Shown here piece by piece: positions 24,334 to 33,268 of a stretch of 34,778 nt of DNA. Both the position numbers and the translations under genes were made by a program. The stretch covers positions 1 to 34,778 of the forward strand of contig JBHHYR010000016.1 in assembly GCA_046757585.1 (NCBI GenBank), written 5' to 3'. Numbering within the stretch: position 1 is the first letter of the stretch; the number at the start of each line of letters is the position of its first letter. The notes beneath the pieces were generated by a model, which was not told the origin of the DNA, did no database searches, and was given only the letters and a program-made list of their open reading frames with translations. The DNA comes from JBHHYR01 sp046757585. Lineage in GTDB: Bacteria > Desulfobacterota > Binatia > HRBIN30.

Positions 24334-26799
24334 TCACTGGCCGCCACGGTTCGGCTCCGGTGGCTTGCCGCGCTGCTCGGCGGGGGCGGCGAACTGGCGC
24401 AGGCCTTCCGCGAGCTGGCGCAGGCGTCTCGCGGCACGATGGTGAATCGTTCCTTCCTCGCCGACATGGCCTGCTTTGCAGCCAGTGAGGACCTCGAGAC
24501 CTTCATCAATGGTGCGCACAGGGTAGAGATGGAACTGGTGGCGCCGGATCGCGTCAATGACTTTCGGCCGCAGCACCAGGCCCGTGATGTTCTGCACTGG
24601 CATGGCTACTCCCTGCTTGCCGGTTAGACCGACGGCGGAACAGGTTGCGAAGAAGCCCTCGACTTTCTCGTTGATGCCGCCAATGGGCTGGATCTCACCC
24701 CACTGATTGACGCTGCCCGTAACGGCGAGATCCTGGCGCAGCGGCACACCACTCAAGGCTGAAATGATTCCATACAGTTCAGTAGAAGACGCGCTGTCGC
24801 CGTCGATGCCCGAGTACGACTGCTCGAACACGACGCTCGCTGACAGGCTGAGCGGAAAATCTTGCGCGTAGGTGCGCCTGAGGTACCCTGCAAGGATGAG
24901 CATACCCTTATCGTGCGTGTGACCGCTCAGATGGGCTTCGCGCTCCACATTGATGATTCCCTGGCTGCCCATGGCAACCGCGGCGGTGACGCGGGAGGGC
25001 CGCCCGAACTCGTAGCCGCCGATGTTCGCCACGGCCAAGCCGTTGACTTGGCCCACCTTGCTCCCGTCGACGTCAACCAGCAGGACACCATCACGGATGA
25101 GTTCTCGCACCTTCTCTTCAACGCGGTTGAGGCGGAAGATGCGCTGCTCCAACGCCCGCTCGACGTGGCTGGCGTCGACTTCCGCCCCGCCGTCCTTGCG
25201 GCACCAGAATGCCGCTTCGCGCATGACGTCGGCCAGCTCGTCCCATTGGCTCGGCAACTTGCGCCGGTCGCCCACCGACCGGGCGCCGAACTCCAGCAGC
25301 CGTGCAACCGCGGCGGCGCGAAACGCCGGCAGTTGCTCGTCACGAACGATGCGCGCCACCTGCACGACGAAGCTCCGGCGCGCGTCCGTGCCGTCGACCT
25401 CGAAGCCGAAGTCGGCGCGGACCTTGAAAATGGCGCGGAATTCCTCGTCGAGGAAATAGAGCAGCTGAAACGGCTCGGTTGGCCCGGTCAACACCACCCG
25501 TGTCGAGATCCGCATCGGCTCGGGCTTCAACGTGGTGGTGGCGAACAACGCGAACGGGTCGTACGCTTCGATTTCCAGCTCTTCGCTCTTCAGGCACCGT
25601 TTGAGCGCGCGCCACACCAGCGGCTCCGACAGCGCGTCAAGCAGGTTGATGATCACGCAGCCGCCGTGGGCACGCAGCAGCGAGCCGGCTTTGATGCGTG
25701 TGAAGTTGGTGACCAGCTTGCCGAACGGATCGACCATCCGTTCCACTGCACCGAACAGGTTCTTGTAGGTGGGTGACGATTCGACAATGATCGGCGCTCC
25801 TGCAGTTGCGCTGTTGTCGACCAGCACGTTGACCGCATAGTCCACCAGGCCGTCCGGGGGGCCGCCGGCGAACGGAGCGGGAAACGAAAACGGCATCGGC
25901 TGCTGCGGCTGCTCGCGGAATGCATCGACGTTGTCGAGCATGTGCTCGCGGACCTCAGCTAGGTAGTGCTGCACCTCGGGATTGTCGTAACGCTGACTGA
26001 TCTCCTCGATCAGCGGCGTGATGACGTCCGCAGCGACCCGCCGCTCCGCTTCCTTCACCTCGTGGCCCAATCGCCGCCCGAGGGCCTGCTGCCGGCGCAG
26101 CATCGTCTTGACCTCGCGTGACAGTTCCCGTTCACGACGGCGCAGGTCGTTCTGTTCCTCCTCGCTCAGCTTCTGGAACTCCTCGGGCTCCATCGGTTTG
26201 TCGCCTTTGAGGGGAATGAAGAAGATGCCGCTCTGCGGGTGGAACTGGACGACGAAGCCCTTCTCGGCCGCTCGCTGCCGCAACTCCTTAGCGATCGTCT
26301 CACCCTCATGGCCGTACCGTTCCGAGAGCTGCTCCTTTTCTTCTTCGAATGTCTCCTGGCGAAACGTTTCAGGGAGCAACCGCTTGAGGTCCTTGACGAG
26401 TTCCTGCATGTCGCGGCGCAACTGCCGGCCTTGGCCGGCAGGGAGGTAGAAGGCGCGTGGCCGGTCGCGGTTCTGGAAGTTCTGTACGAGCACGCGATCG
26501 CCGGGCCGGGGGAGATTGCTGGTCAGGTCGCTCAGCAACGCCGCCAGCGTCTGTTCGCGGTGCGTGCCGCCCAGACCGCACACGTAGATGTTGAAGCCGG
26601 CGTGCGTCACACGCAGGCCCAGCTCGAGTGCCGCGAGGGCCCGTTCCTGCCCGATCCAGTCGGGGCTGACGGCCACCTCAGTGGTCGTCTTGAACCCGAG
26701 CTCCCCCGCCGGCACCGAGAACGAGGCCTCGTCGGCAGACAGTTCACGCGGGGGCGCGGCAGGCTTTGCTACGTTGGCGTCGAACGGGTTCACACTCAC
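24334..26799 (-). CDS. Lon-like AAA_32 family ATP-dependent protease
   Basis: This 821-residue protein belongs to the LonB/YcbZ-like group (COG1067 type): an N-terminal lid region, an ATPase-like domain interrupted by a charged coiled-coil (about 195-265) and a C-terminal Lon protease domain. The Ser-Lys dyad is Ser669 in SGIDGDSASSTE and Lys712 in GGINEKVEGF; the 43-residue distance equals that of E. coli Lon (Ser679/Lys722). The P-loop position reads GLGGTHREQT (residues 75-84), without the Walker A lysine, so ATP hydrolysis may be weak or absent. The GTG start overlaps the Hsp20 stop (GTGA at 26799-26796), so translation is coupled to the chaperone gene. Its role is probably the removal of misfolded proteins held by Hsp20. 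Confidence 0.88.
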   Translation of the reverse strand: MSVNPFDANVAKPAAPPRELSADEASFSVPAGELGFKTTTEVAVSPDWIGQERALAALELGLRVTHAGFNIYVCGLGGTHREQTLAALLSDLTSNLPRPGDRVLVQNFQNRDRPRAFYLPAGQGRQLRRDMQELVKDLKRLLPETFRQETFEEEKEQLSERYGHEGETIAKELRQRAAEKGFVVQFHPQSGIFFIPLKGDKPMEPEEFQKLSEEEQNDLRRRERELSREVKTMLRRQQALGRRLGHEVKEAERRVAADVITPLIEEISQRYDNPEVQHYLAEVREHMLDNVDAFREQPQQPMPFSFPAPFAGGPPDGLVDYAVNVLVDNSATAGAPIIVESSPTYKNLFGAVERMVDPFGKLVTNFTRIKAGSLLRAHGGCVIINLLDALSEPLVWRALKRCLKSEELEIEAYDPFALFATTTLKPEPMRISTRVVLTGPTEPFQLLYFLDEEFRAIFKVRADFGFEVDGTDARRSFVVQVARIVRDEQLPAFRAAAVARLLEFGARSVGDRRKLPSQWDELADVMREAAFWCRKDGGAEVDASHVERALEQRIFRLNRVEEKVRELIRDGVLLVDVDGSKVGQVNGLAVANIGGYEFGRPSRVTAAVAMGSQGIINVEREAHLSGHTHDKGMLILAGYLRRTYAQDFPLSLSASVVFEQSYSGIDGDSASSTELYGIISALSGVPLRQDLAVTGSVNQWGEIQPIGGINEKVEGFFATCSAVGLTGKQGVAMPVQNITGLVLRPKVIDAIRRHQFHLYPVRTIDEGLEVLTGCKAGHVGEEGTIHHRAARRLRQLAEGLRQFAAPAEQRGKPPEPNRGGQ

Positions 26800-27182
26800 G
26801 GTTGTCGCTTGCGGTTCTTGCGGATGTAGATGAACAGCGTGTCACCTTCAATCTTAGCCTCGATATCATCTGGATCGGCGTCGTGCGGGAGTGTCAGGGT
26901 CCGGTGCAGCATGGTTTCCTGCTGCGTGCGCGTCCACAACGCCGCCCCACCGCGTTGCGCGTGGGTGCGCCGGCGATGTCCCGTCACCGTGAGCCGCCGC
27001 CCCTGCACGTCCACTCTCAGATCAGCGGCGCGCATTCCTTCGACGGGGAGCTCGACGACCCACCGATCCTCTACCTCCCGGAACTCGGCCGGTACCAGCT
27101 GGCGCGAGGCCGCGCCCCAAGGGCGCCGCACCAGCTCGTCGAACAGACGGTCGAGCTCGTCAAGGACTGACGGCAACGGCAT
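26796..27182 (-). CDS. Hsp20-family small heat-shock protein
   Basis: This 128-residue ATP-independent holdase prevents aggregation of unfolded proteins. The alpha-crystallin domain runs from about residue 30 (PAEFREVEDRWVVELPVEGM) to the end (DDIEAKIEGDTLFIYIRKN), with the conserved strands and a basic C-terminal tail. A clear C-terminal I-x-I oligomerisation motif after the domain is missing. The open frame begins at GTG 27236, but ATG 27182 (MPLPSVLDELDRLFDEL) matches family starts. It ends inside the GTGA start of the Lon-like protease, so a holdase and a protease are made from one message. No CIRCE element or convincing sigma-32 promoter is visible upstream in the 212-bp divergent gap. 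Confidence 0.88.
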   Translation of the reverse strand: MPLPSVLDELDRLFDELVRRPWGAASRQLVPAEFREVEDRWVVELPVEGMRAADLRVDVQGRRLTVTGHRRRTHAQRGGAALWTRTQQETMLHRTLTLPHDADPDDIEAKIEGDTLFIYIRKNRKRQP

Positions 27183-27394
27183 GAACTTACGGTTACCACT
27201 CAGAGCCCGGCATGGCAACGCGCCGTGCCCCTTCACCGTGGGCCGGTCGTGCTGTTGTCCGCAGTTGCGGCACTCCTATGCGCGTGGCATGGTGAGGCTG
27301 GCTGGCGCCCGGACTGGCCAAGAGGGTGCCGCGTTTGACGAGAAGCGAGAAGGATGTCGGCCGGTCGACGGCCGAAATTGGACACGAGACACCG

Positions 27395-28534
27395 ATGAAG
27401 CCGAGCCGCGGTATTGATCTGTTCAAAGTTGCCGGCATTCAGATCGCGATCGACTACTCCTGGATCGTGATCTTCCTGCTGGTTCTCTGGAGCCTCTCGG
27501 CCGGATACTTTCCCCATGAATACCCGGGCTACGTGGGGGCTGAGTACTGGAGCGTCGGTGTCGTCGCCACCCTGCTGTTCTTTGCGTCGGTGGTCATCCA
27601 TGAGTTGGCGCATTCGCTGGTGGCCAATCGGCTCGGGCAGCCGGTGCGGCGGATCACGCTGTTCATTTTCGGCGGCATGGCCCACCTGTCGCGTGAGCCG
27701 AGCAGTGCCGCGGCGGAGTTGAAGATCGCGTCGGTCGGTCCCCTGACCAGCCTCTTGCTCGGCGTGACGTTCTGGCTTCTCAAGATGGCCGTGGAAGCCG
27801 TCGGAGTCCGGGTGCTCTGGGTGGCGACGTTCAAGTATCTCGCTTTCATCAACGTCGCCCTGGCGGCGTTCAACTTGCTGCCCGGCTACCCGTTGGACGG
27901 CGGCCGGATTCTGCGCGGCCTCTTATGGTACCGCTCGGGCAACATGCGCGCGGCAACGGCACGCGCAGCGGATTGGGGCGCCGGCATTGCCTTCGGGTTG
28001 ATGGCGCTCGGCGTGCTGGAAATCTTCGGCGGAGCCCTGATTGGGGGGTTGTGGCTGATCTTTATCGGGATGTTTCTGCGCAGCGCGGCCCGGGCGAGTT
28101 ATCACGGCGTGGTCGTCGAGCAGGCATTGCGCAGTGCCACTGTGCGCGACCTGATGGTCGATGATCCCGTGGTAGTCCCGGCAGACCTGACGGTGGAACA
28201 GGCCATCGAAGAGCACTTCCTGCGGCGCGGCTTCGGCGGGTTCCCCGTCGGGCACAACGGCCAGATCGAGGGCCTGGTGTCACTGGCACAGATCAAGGAC
28301 TGCCCTGCGGGCGCACGCCGGCAGCGCACGGTGCGTGACATCATGCGGCCCGCCGATGACGCGGTGAAGATCGCGGCCTCCGCCTCCGTCTCCGACGCCT
28401 TGCGCAGGATGGTGTTATCGGATAGCGGTCGGCTGCTGGTGACGGACGGTGGCCAGGTGGTTGGTCTGATTACACGTTCCGGGATTACTCGCTTCATGCA
28501 AGTGAAGACCGAGTTGGAAGAAGAGGAACAATAG
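27395..28534 (+). CDS. Site-2-protease (M50B) membrane metalloprotease with CBS domains
   Basis: This 379-residue inner-membrane zinc protease has its active site in the membrane: H69-E70-x-x-H73 in VVIHELAHSLVANRLG and Asp168 in NLLPGYPLDGGRIL. About five to six hydrophobic segments occupy residues 18-245. The C-terminal ~130 residues are a CBS pair (TVRDLMVDDPVVVPADLTV and TVRDIMRPADDAVKIAAS), which in other S2P proteins binds adenine nucleotides and may gate activity. It is thus a group III S2P homologue like SpoIVFB-related and archaeal enzymes. ATG 27395 gives the family start MKPSRGIDLFKVAGIQIAIDYSW; the frame is open from GTG 27326. Substrates cannot be predicted; no anti-sigma factor is adjacent. 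It is divergent from hsp20. Confidence 0.92.
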   Translation: MKPSRGIDLFKVAGIQIAIDYSWIVIFLLVLWSLSAGYFPHEYPGYVGAEYWSVGVVATLLFFASVVIHELAHSLVANRLGQPVRRITLFIFGGMAHLSREPSSAAAELKIASVGPLTSLLLGVTFWLLKMAVEAVGVRVLWVATFKYLAFINVALAAFNLLPGYPLDGGRILRGLLWYRSGNMRAATARAADWGAGIAFGLMALGVLEIFGGALIGGLWLIFIGMFLRSAARASYHGVVVEQALRSATVRDLMVDDPVVVPADLTVEQAIEEHFLRRGFGGFPVGHNGQIEGLVSLAQIKDCPAGARRQRTVRDIMRPADDAVKIAASASVSDALRRMVLSDSGRLLVTDGGQVVGLITRSGITRFMQVKTELEEEEQ

Positions 28535-28601
28535 GGATGCAAGCCCATCGCTCACGTTCGAGGCTGGACTGTGGCGGAGCCGCTGCTACAGAGAAGCGTT
28601 G

Positions 28602-29198
28602 ATGGCCATCTCTGGCGATTCCAAGAGTCCGCACCCGCACGAGGGATTCCTCTCACGCTTGCGTGCCGTGACCGGACAGCCCCTGGAAGCCGCGGACGCC
28701 TTCGGCGAGAGTTTCGTACTCGCGCGGCTGGCCGACGCGGTACAGTGGGCGCGGAAGTACTCGTTCTTTCCTTACCCGTTCGTCACCGCCTGCTGCGGCA
28801 TGGAGTATTTTTCGGCCGCCGGGCCGCGCTTCGACATTGACCGGTTCGGCGCCGCGCTGCCCCGCTTCACGCCGCGCCAGTCGGACCTGCTCATGGTGGT
28901 CGGCACCATCACTCACCGCCTCGCCCCCGTGCTGCGGCGTGTCTGGGAGCACATGGCCGAACCGAAGTGGGTGGTTTCCTTCGGAGCATGCACCTCCTCG
29001 GGCGGCCCGTATAACAACTACGCCGTCGTCCAGGGCATCGATACGATCATGCCGGTGCATGTGTACATCCCCGGTTGCCCCCCGCGACCCGAAGCAGTGC
29101 TCGACGCATTGATCAAACTTCAGCAGCGGGTGCAGGACGAACGAGCCGGCCAACCGTTGCCGGCGGTACATGGCAGCGGCCGCCTGGTCCAGAACTAG
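28602..29198 (+). CDS. nuoB: NADH-quinone oxidoreductase subunit NuoB (N2 cluster)
   Basis: This 198-residue peripheral subunit of complex I carries the terminal iron-sulphur cluster N2, which passes electrons to quinone. The four ligands are C64-C65 in TACCGMEYF, C130 in FGACTSSGG and C159 in IPGCPPRP. The ATG at 28602 is used; the preceding TTG at 28599 is in frame but less likely. A typical nuo operon begins with nuoA, but no nuoA is found in the 67 bases before nuoB; the S2P gene precedes it. NuoB is followed by nuoG after 44 bases, not by nuoC. No clear promoter was recognised, though nuoB looks like the first gene of the operon in this window. Confidence 0.95.
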   Translation: MAISGDSKSPHPHEGFLSRLRAVTGQPLEAADAFGESFVLARLADAVQWARKYSFFPYPFVTACCGMEYFSAAGPRFDIDRFGAALPRFTPRQSDLLMVVGTITHRLAPVLRRVWEHMAEPKWVVSFGACTSSGGPYNNYAVVQGIDTIMPVHVYIPGCPPRPEAVLDALIKLQQRVQDERAGQPLPAVHGSGRLVQN

Positions 29199-29242
29199 CC
29201 GGGGATTAGTCCAGATCTCGCGTGTGGTGGAAGACGGCGCTC

Positions 29243-30871
29243 ATGCCCACGATTACGATTGACGGCCAGACCATAGAGGCGCCGCAGGGCACGATGTTGC
29301 TGCCGGTCGCCCTCGAAAACGGCATCCATATTCCTCACTACTGCTGGCACCCGAAGCTGTCGGTCGACGGCAACTGTCGGATGTGCCAGGTCGAGGTTGA
29401 AGGCAGTCCGAAGCTGGTCGTTTCCTGCAACACCCCGATTCGCGACGGCATGGTGGTGCACACGACGACGCCGAAGGTGCAAAACGCCCGGCGCGGCGTG
29501 ATGGAACTCTATCTGGTCAACCATCCGCTCGATTGCCCCATCTGCGACAAGGCCGGCGAGTGCCTGTTGCAAGACTACTCGTTTGCGTACGGCAGTCGCC
29601 GCTCCCGCTCGCGCGAGCCGCGGCGCAAGCTGCAGAAGCGCAAGGATATCGGGCCCCGCATGCTTCTCGACCAGGAACGCTGCATCCTGTGCCGGCGGTG
29701 CGTGCGGTTCTGCCGGGAGATCACCCGAACCAGCGAGTTGGCCGTCTTCAATATGGCGGAGCAGTCGGTCCTCGACATCATGGACGGCACGCCCCTCGCC
29801 AACGATTACTCCATCTGCACCGCGGACATCTGCCCCGTCGGCGCCCTTGAAAGTAAAGACTTCCATCACAAGCTGCGGGTGTGGTTCCTGAAGAAGACGG
29901 AGAGCGTCTGCCCGCGCTGCGCCAACGGCTGCAACATTACGGTCCAGCATTACCGCAATCGAATCTGGCGTCTGATGCCGCGGCGCAATGACGCAGTCAA
30001 CGATACCTGGATGTGCGACCACGGGCGCCTCAGCTACGGACCGGTCAACAGCACGGAGCGGCTGCGGGAGCCGTTGCTACGCCGCGACGGCAGGCTCGAG
30101 ACCAGCGACTGGGGAGAAGCGATCACGGCCGCCGCTTCGGGCCTGCGCAGCGTCGCGCGAGCAACCGGCGGACAGGGCATTGGTGCAGTGGCCTCCCCGC
30201 ATCTCACCAACGAGGAGAACTTTCGCTTCGCGCAGGTCCTGCGGGCCTTGCGCGCCGTGCACGTCGATGTCGCTGTCGTCATGGGGAAGGGCGACGATTT
30301 CCTCATCAAACCGGAGAAAGCCGCTAACGCCCGCGGCGCCCGCGACATGGGTCTGCAGCCCGGCCTGCAGGGACTGGGCCTGCCGGCGATGCTCGAGGCC
30401 GCGGCGAGCGGACAGGTGCGTGCGTTGTACGTCTGCGGGCCGGATCTGTGGGAGACAGCGGACCGGCGGCTCGTCGAGGAAGCAGCCGGCCGCCTCGAAT
30501 GGCTCGTCGTGCAGGATACTGTCCGGTCCCCGCTGGCTGAACGGGCGCATGTCGTGTTGCCCTCGCTCACGTTTGCGGAGAAAAGCGGCACCTTCACCAA
30601 CTACGCGGGTCGCGTGCAGCGCGTGCACCGTGCCGTCGAAGCACCGAACGGGCAGCCGAACGATGGTGAGATCTTCAGCCGGTTGCTCAGTCAGCTCACT
30701 GAAGCCCTACCGAGCTTCGAGCCTGCCACGGTTTTGCGGGAAATCGCGGTGGCAGTGCCCGCCTATGCCGGGCTCAGTCTGGAGCGGATCGGGCCCTTGG
30801 GCTACGCCCTCGCCAGCGATGCGCACGCCGAGGCGCAGCCGGCGGCGCATACCCCTGGAGCAACGAGCTGA
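29243..30871 (+). CDS. nuoG: NADH-quinone oxidoreductase subunit NuoG, short form with N7 site
   Basis: This 542-residue subunit carries iron-sulphur clusters of the electron input module. Visible ligands are the 2Fe-2S site C34, C45, C48, C62; N5 with His94, C98, C101, C107; N4 with C147, C150, C153, C197; and an N7-type CX2CX3CX27C at C223, C226, C230, C258, which only some bacteria keep. The molybdopterin-like C-terminal domain is short (about 280 residues), giving 542 against about 780-910 in well-studied NuoG. ATG 29243 gives the start MPTITIDGQ; a GTG at 29222 would add seven residues. The stop overlaps the nuoI start by one base (TGATG). The frame is intact, so the short size is not a frameshift. 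Confidence 0.93.
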   Translation: MPTITIDGQTIEAPQGTMLLPVALENGIHIPHYCWHPKLSVDGNCRMCQVEVEGSPKLVVSCNTPIRDGMVVHTTTPKVQNARRGVMELYLVNHPLDCPICDKAGECLLQDYSFAYGSRRSRSREPRRKLQKRKDIGPRMLLDQERCILCRRCVRFCREITRTSELAVFNMAEQSVLDIMDGTPLANDYSICTADICPVGALESKDFHHKLRVWFLKKTESVCPRCANGCNITVQHYRNRIWRLMPRRNDAVNDTWMCDHGRLSYGPVNSTERLREPLLRRDGRLETSDWGEAITAAASGLRSVARATGGQGIGAVASPHLTNEENFRFAQVLRALRAVHVDVAVVMGKGDDFLIKPEKAANARGARDMGLQPGLQGLGLPAMLEAAASGQVRALYVCGPDLWETADRRLVEEAAGRLEWLVVQDTVRSPLAERAHVVLPSLTFAEKSGTFTNYAGRVQRVHRAVEAPNGQPNDGEIFSRLLSQLTEALPSFEPATVLREIAVAVPAYAGLSLERIGPLGYALASDAHAEAQPAAHTPGATS

Positions 30872-31428
30872 TGGCCACGCGGACCGTCTGCGTGTCACGC
30901 CCGCGGCCGGCGGACGGCGGCTCAGCGTGGGGCACGTGGTTCTACGGGGCGCGGACACTGCTGCGCGGCTTGTGGGTCACCAACCGCCACTTCACGCGCA
31001 ATCTCTGGGGCTTCATCCGCCGCAAGCCGAGCATCTTCACGGTGCAGTTTCCGGAGCAGCGCTTGGCCCTGTCCAATGCCTTTCGGGGTATGCCGGTGCT
31101 GGTGCAGATGGAGAACGGCAAGGAGCGCTGCGTGGCCTGTGGCCTGTGCGAGTGGGCCTGTCCGACCGACTGTATCACCATCTTCCCTGCCGAGACCGAC
31201 GACGAGATCGAACGCTACCCTGCCGTGTTCGATATCAACATGTCGCGCTGCATGTACTGCGGCCTTTGTGAGGAGGCGTGCCCCGAGGAAGCCATTGTCA
31301 TGAGCCAGAACGTCGAGATCGCGGCGCTGTCGCGTGAGGGCACGCTCTGGCACAAGGCGGACCTGCTTGTGCCGGCCTCGCAGCTGCACCACCGCCTGCT
31401 CCACCTGCGGCCTGGGTATGATCGATGA
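30871..31428 (+). CDS. nuoI: NADH-quinone oxidoreductase subunit NuoI
   Basis: This 185-residue subunit has two 4Fe-4S clusters (N6a, N6b), with ferredoxin motifs C87-C90-C93-C97 and C127-C130-C133-C137. These pass electrons from NuoG to NuoB. An amphipathic N-terminal helix region (about 25-50) fits attachment near the membrane arm. ATG 30871 overlaps the nuoG stop by one base, with GGAG ten bases upstream. In most operons nuoI follows nuoH; here nuoH is absent and nuoI is between nuoG and nuoCD. A 115-bp gap then separates it from nuoCD. Confidence 0.93.
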   Translation: MATRTVCVSRPRPADGGSAWGTWFYGARTLLRGLWVTNRHFTRNLWGFIRRKPSIFTVQFPEQRLALSNAFRGMPVLVQMENGKERCVACGLCEWACPTDCITIFPAETDDEIERYPAVFDINMSRCMYCGLCEEACPEEAIVMSQNVEIAALSREGTLWHKADLLVPASQLHHRLLHLRPGYDR

Positions 31429-31543
31429 GCGCGCCAGCAGGTGGCGGTGTGCGAGCAAGGTTCCGGCGTGATTCGCGCGGGCCTCAAGCCCACCTGCCGG
31501 TGATCCGTGGTGGTGTCTGCGGAGCGTGGGAGGCTGACCACTG

Positions 31544-33268
31544 ATGGCTGATGGCTCTGCGATCCTCGATCGGCTGCGGCAGCGCTTTCCCGACGATGTG
31601 CTCGCCACCGACACCTACCGGGGCGACGCGAGCGCTACGGTGCATCCCGGCCGTGTCGCCGACATTGCCCGCTTCGTCAAGGAGGATGCGGCGCTGCAGT
31701 TCGATATGCCCCTCGACGTTACGGCGGTGGACTATATCGGCCAGCAGCCACGCTTTGAGGTGGTCTATCACCTGTACTCGACCCGGCACCATCACCGCTT
31801 GCGCCTGAAGGCGCGGGTCCCGGAGGACCATGCCGCCCTGCCGAGTGTGACCCCGGTGTGGGTGGGCGCCAACTGGTTGGAGCGGGAGACGTACGACATG
31901 TACGGCATCCACTTTACCGGCCACCCGGACCTCCGTCGCATCTATCTCTACGACGAGTTTGACGGGCATCCACTGCGCAAGGACTACCCGAAAGAAAAGC
32001 GGCAGCCACTCATTGGTCCCGGATCACGCCGTGGCGAGTCGGTGGGCGACGAGCACCCGTACGCGGTGGATCTACCGGCCCCGCACGGGAAGGGCATGTT
32101 GGGCGCCGAGTTGATGCGGGTGCAGCTCGGTCCGTCGCATCCTGCCACGCACGGCACCGTGCGTATCGTGCTGGATCTCGACGGCGAAACCATCGTCAAC
32201 GCCGATGTACAAATCGGCTTCCTGCATCGCGGCTTCGAGAAGGAATGTGAAAGCGGTTTCTACTACCAGGCCATCCCGTACACGGACCGCCTCAATTACA
32301 GCTCGGCGATCCTGTGCAACGTGGGGTACTGCCTGGCGGCCGAGAAGCTCTTCGATATCGAAACACCGCCCCGCTGCCAGTTCCTTCGCGTCATGGCCGG
32401 CGAGATGGCTCGCATGGCCGATCACTTCCTCTGCGTCGGGGCGACCGCGCTCGAGCTGAACGCGTTTACCCCGTTCCTCTACGGCCTCGAAGCCCGCGAG
32501 CTGGTCTGGGACCTCGTCGACGCCTTGTGCGGTGCGCGCGTCACCAGCAATTATGTTCGCATCGGCGGGGTCAGCGCAGATATGCCGGAGGGCTTCCCGG
32601 AGTTGGTACGACAGAAATTGCCGAAAGCGCTCGATCTCCTTGACGATATGGAACGGGTTCTGACTGAGAACCCAATCTTCAGGGCACGTATGGAAGGCGT
32701 CGGTCAGCTCCCGGCTGAGGAGCTGATTGCTTATGGAGTCTGTGGGCCGCTGCTGCGTGCCGCTGGCGTCGATCTCGATTTGCGGCGCGTCCAACCGTAC
32801 CTCGTGTATGACCAGCTCGACTTCGATGTGCCCCTCGGAACCGTGGGAGACAACATGGATCGGTACCTGGTGCGCGTGGAAGAAATTCGCCAGAGCGCGC
32901 GCATCATCGAGCAATGCTTGCGGATGCTGCCCGAGGGACCGGTGGACGTGGACGATCCTGCCGTTCGCTGGCCTGGCAAATCACGGGTGTACGGCCGCAT
33001 GGAGGAACTGATCGACCAGTTCAAACAGGTCACCGAAGGTTGTAAGCCGCCACCGGGCGAGGTGTACGTGGGAACCGAATCGGCCAACGGAGAGATCGGC
33101 TTCTTCCTGGTGAGCGACGGTACGGGCAAACCGTACAAGTGCCGCGCCCGCACACCGAGTTTTTCCAACACCCAGCCGCTGGCACGCATGGTCCGCGGCC
33201 GACTGCTGGCCGACATCGTGCCGACCTTCGATATGATCAACATGATTGGAGGCGAATGTGACCGCTGA
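31544..33268 (+). CDS. nuoCD: Fused NADH-quinone oxidoreductase subunit NuoCD
   Basis: This 574-residue protein fuses NuoC (about 1-160, with the signature RETYDMYGIHFTGHPDLRR and PLRKDYP) to NuoD (about 185-574, with LGPSHPATHGT and HRGFEKECESGFYYQAIPY). NuoD forms the quinone-binding cavity with NuoB, and the fusion is known from E. coli and many other proteobacteria. The N-terminal NuoD motif and the C-terminal GGECDR ending are intact. ATG 31544 has GGGAGG at 31528-31533. The stop at 33268 overlaps the GTG start of the next gene by 11 bases, so nuoEF is coupled. In the gap before it, GCAGGTGG (31437-31444) and CCACCTGC (31490-31497) could pair over a 45-base loop. Confidence 0.95.
   Translation: MADGSAILDRLRQRFPDDVLATDTYRGDASATVHPGRVADIARFVKEDAALQFDMPLDVTAVDYIGQQPRFEVVYHLYSTRHHHRLRLKARVPEDHAALPSVTPVWVGANWLERETYDMYGIHFTGHPDLRRIYLYDEFDGHPLRKDYPKEKRQPLIGPGSRRGESVGDEHPYAVDLPAPHGKGMLGAELMRVQLGPSHPATHGTVRIVLDLDGETIVNADVQIGFLHRGFEKECESGFYYQAIPYTDRLNYSSAILCNVGYCLAAEKLFDIETPPRCQFLRVMAGEMARMADHFLCVGATALELNAFTPFLYGLEARELVWDLVDALCGARVTSNYVRIGGVSADMPEGFPELVRQKLPKALDLLDDMERVLTENPIFRARMEGVGQLPAEELIAYGVCGPLLRAAGVDLDLRRVQPYLVYDQLDFDVPLGTVGDNMDRYLVRVEEIRQSARIIEQCLRMLPEGPVDVDDPAVRWPGKSRVYGRMEELIDQFKQVTEGCKPPPGEVYVGTESANGEIGFFLVSDGTGKPYKCRARTPSFSNTQPLARMVRGRLLADIVPTFDMINMIGGECDR
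33248..33252 (+). promoter_or_regulatory. Shine-Dalgarno that decides the nuoEF start
   Basis: GGAGG with a five-base spacer to GTG 33258, inside the 3' end of nuoCD. The ATG at 33256 is in another frame and stops at once, so GTG 33258 is the start. Confidence 0.65.

Noticed and set aside
27183..27394. CIRCE or sigma-32 heat-shock element before hsp20
   Set aside because: TTACCACTC resembles the left half of CIRCE, but no matching GAGTGCTAA half follows at nine bases, and no good CTTGAA/CCCCAT pair is present.
29243..30871. Frameshifted or split NuoG
   Set aside because: All cluster motifs and the C-terminal part are in one frame ending at the overlapped nuoI start, so the short length is real.
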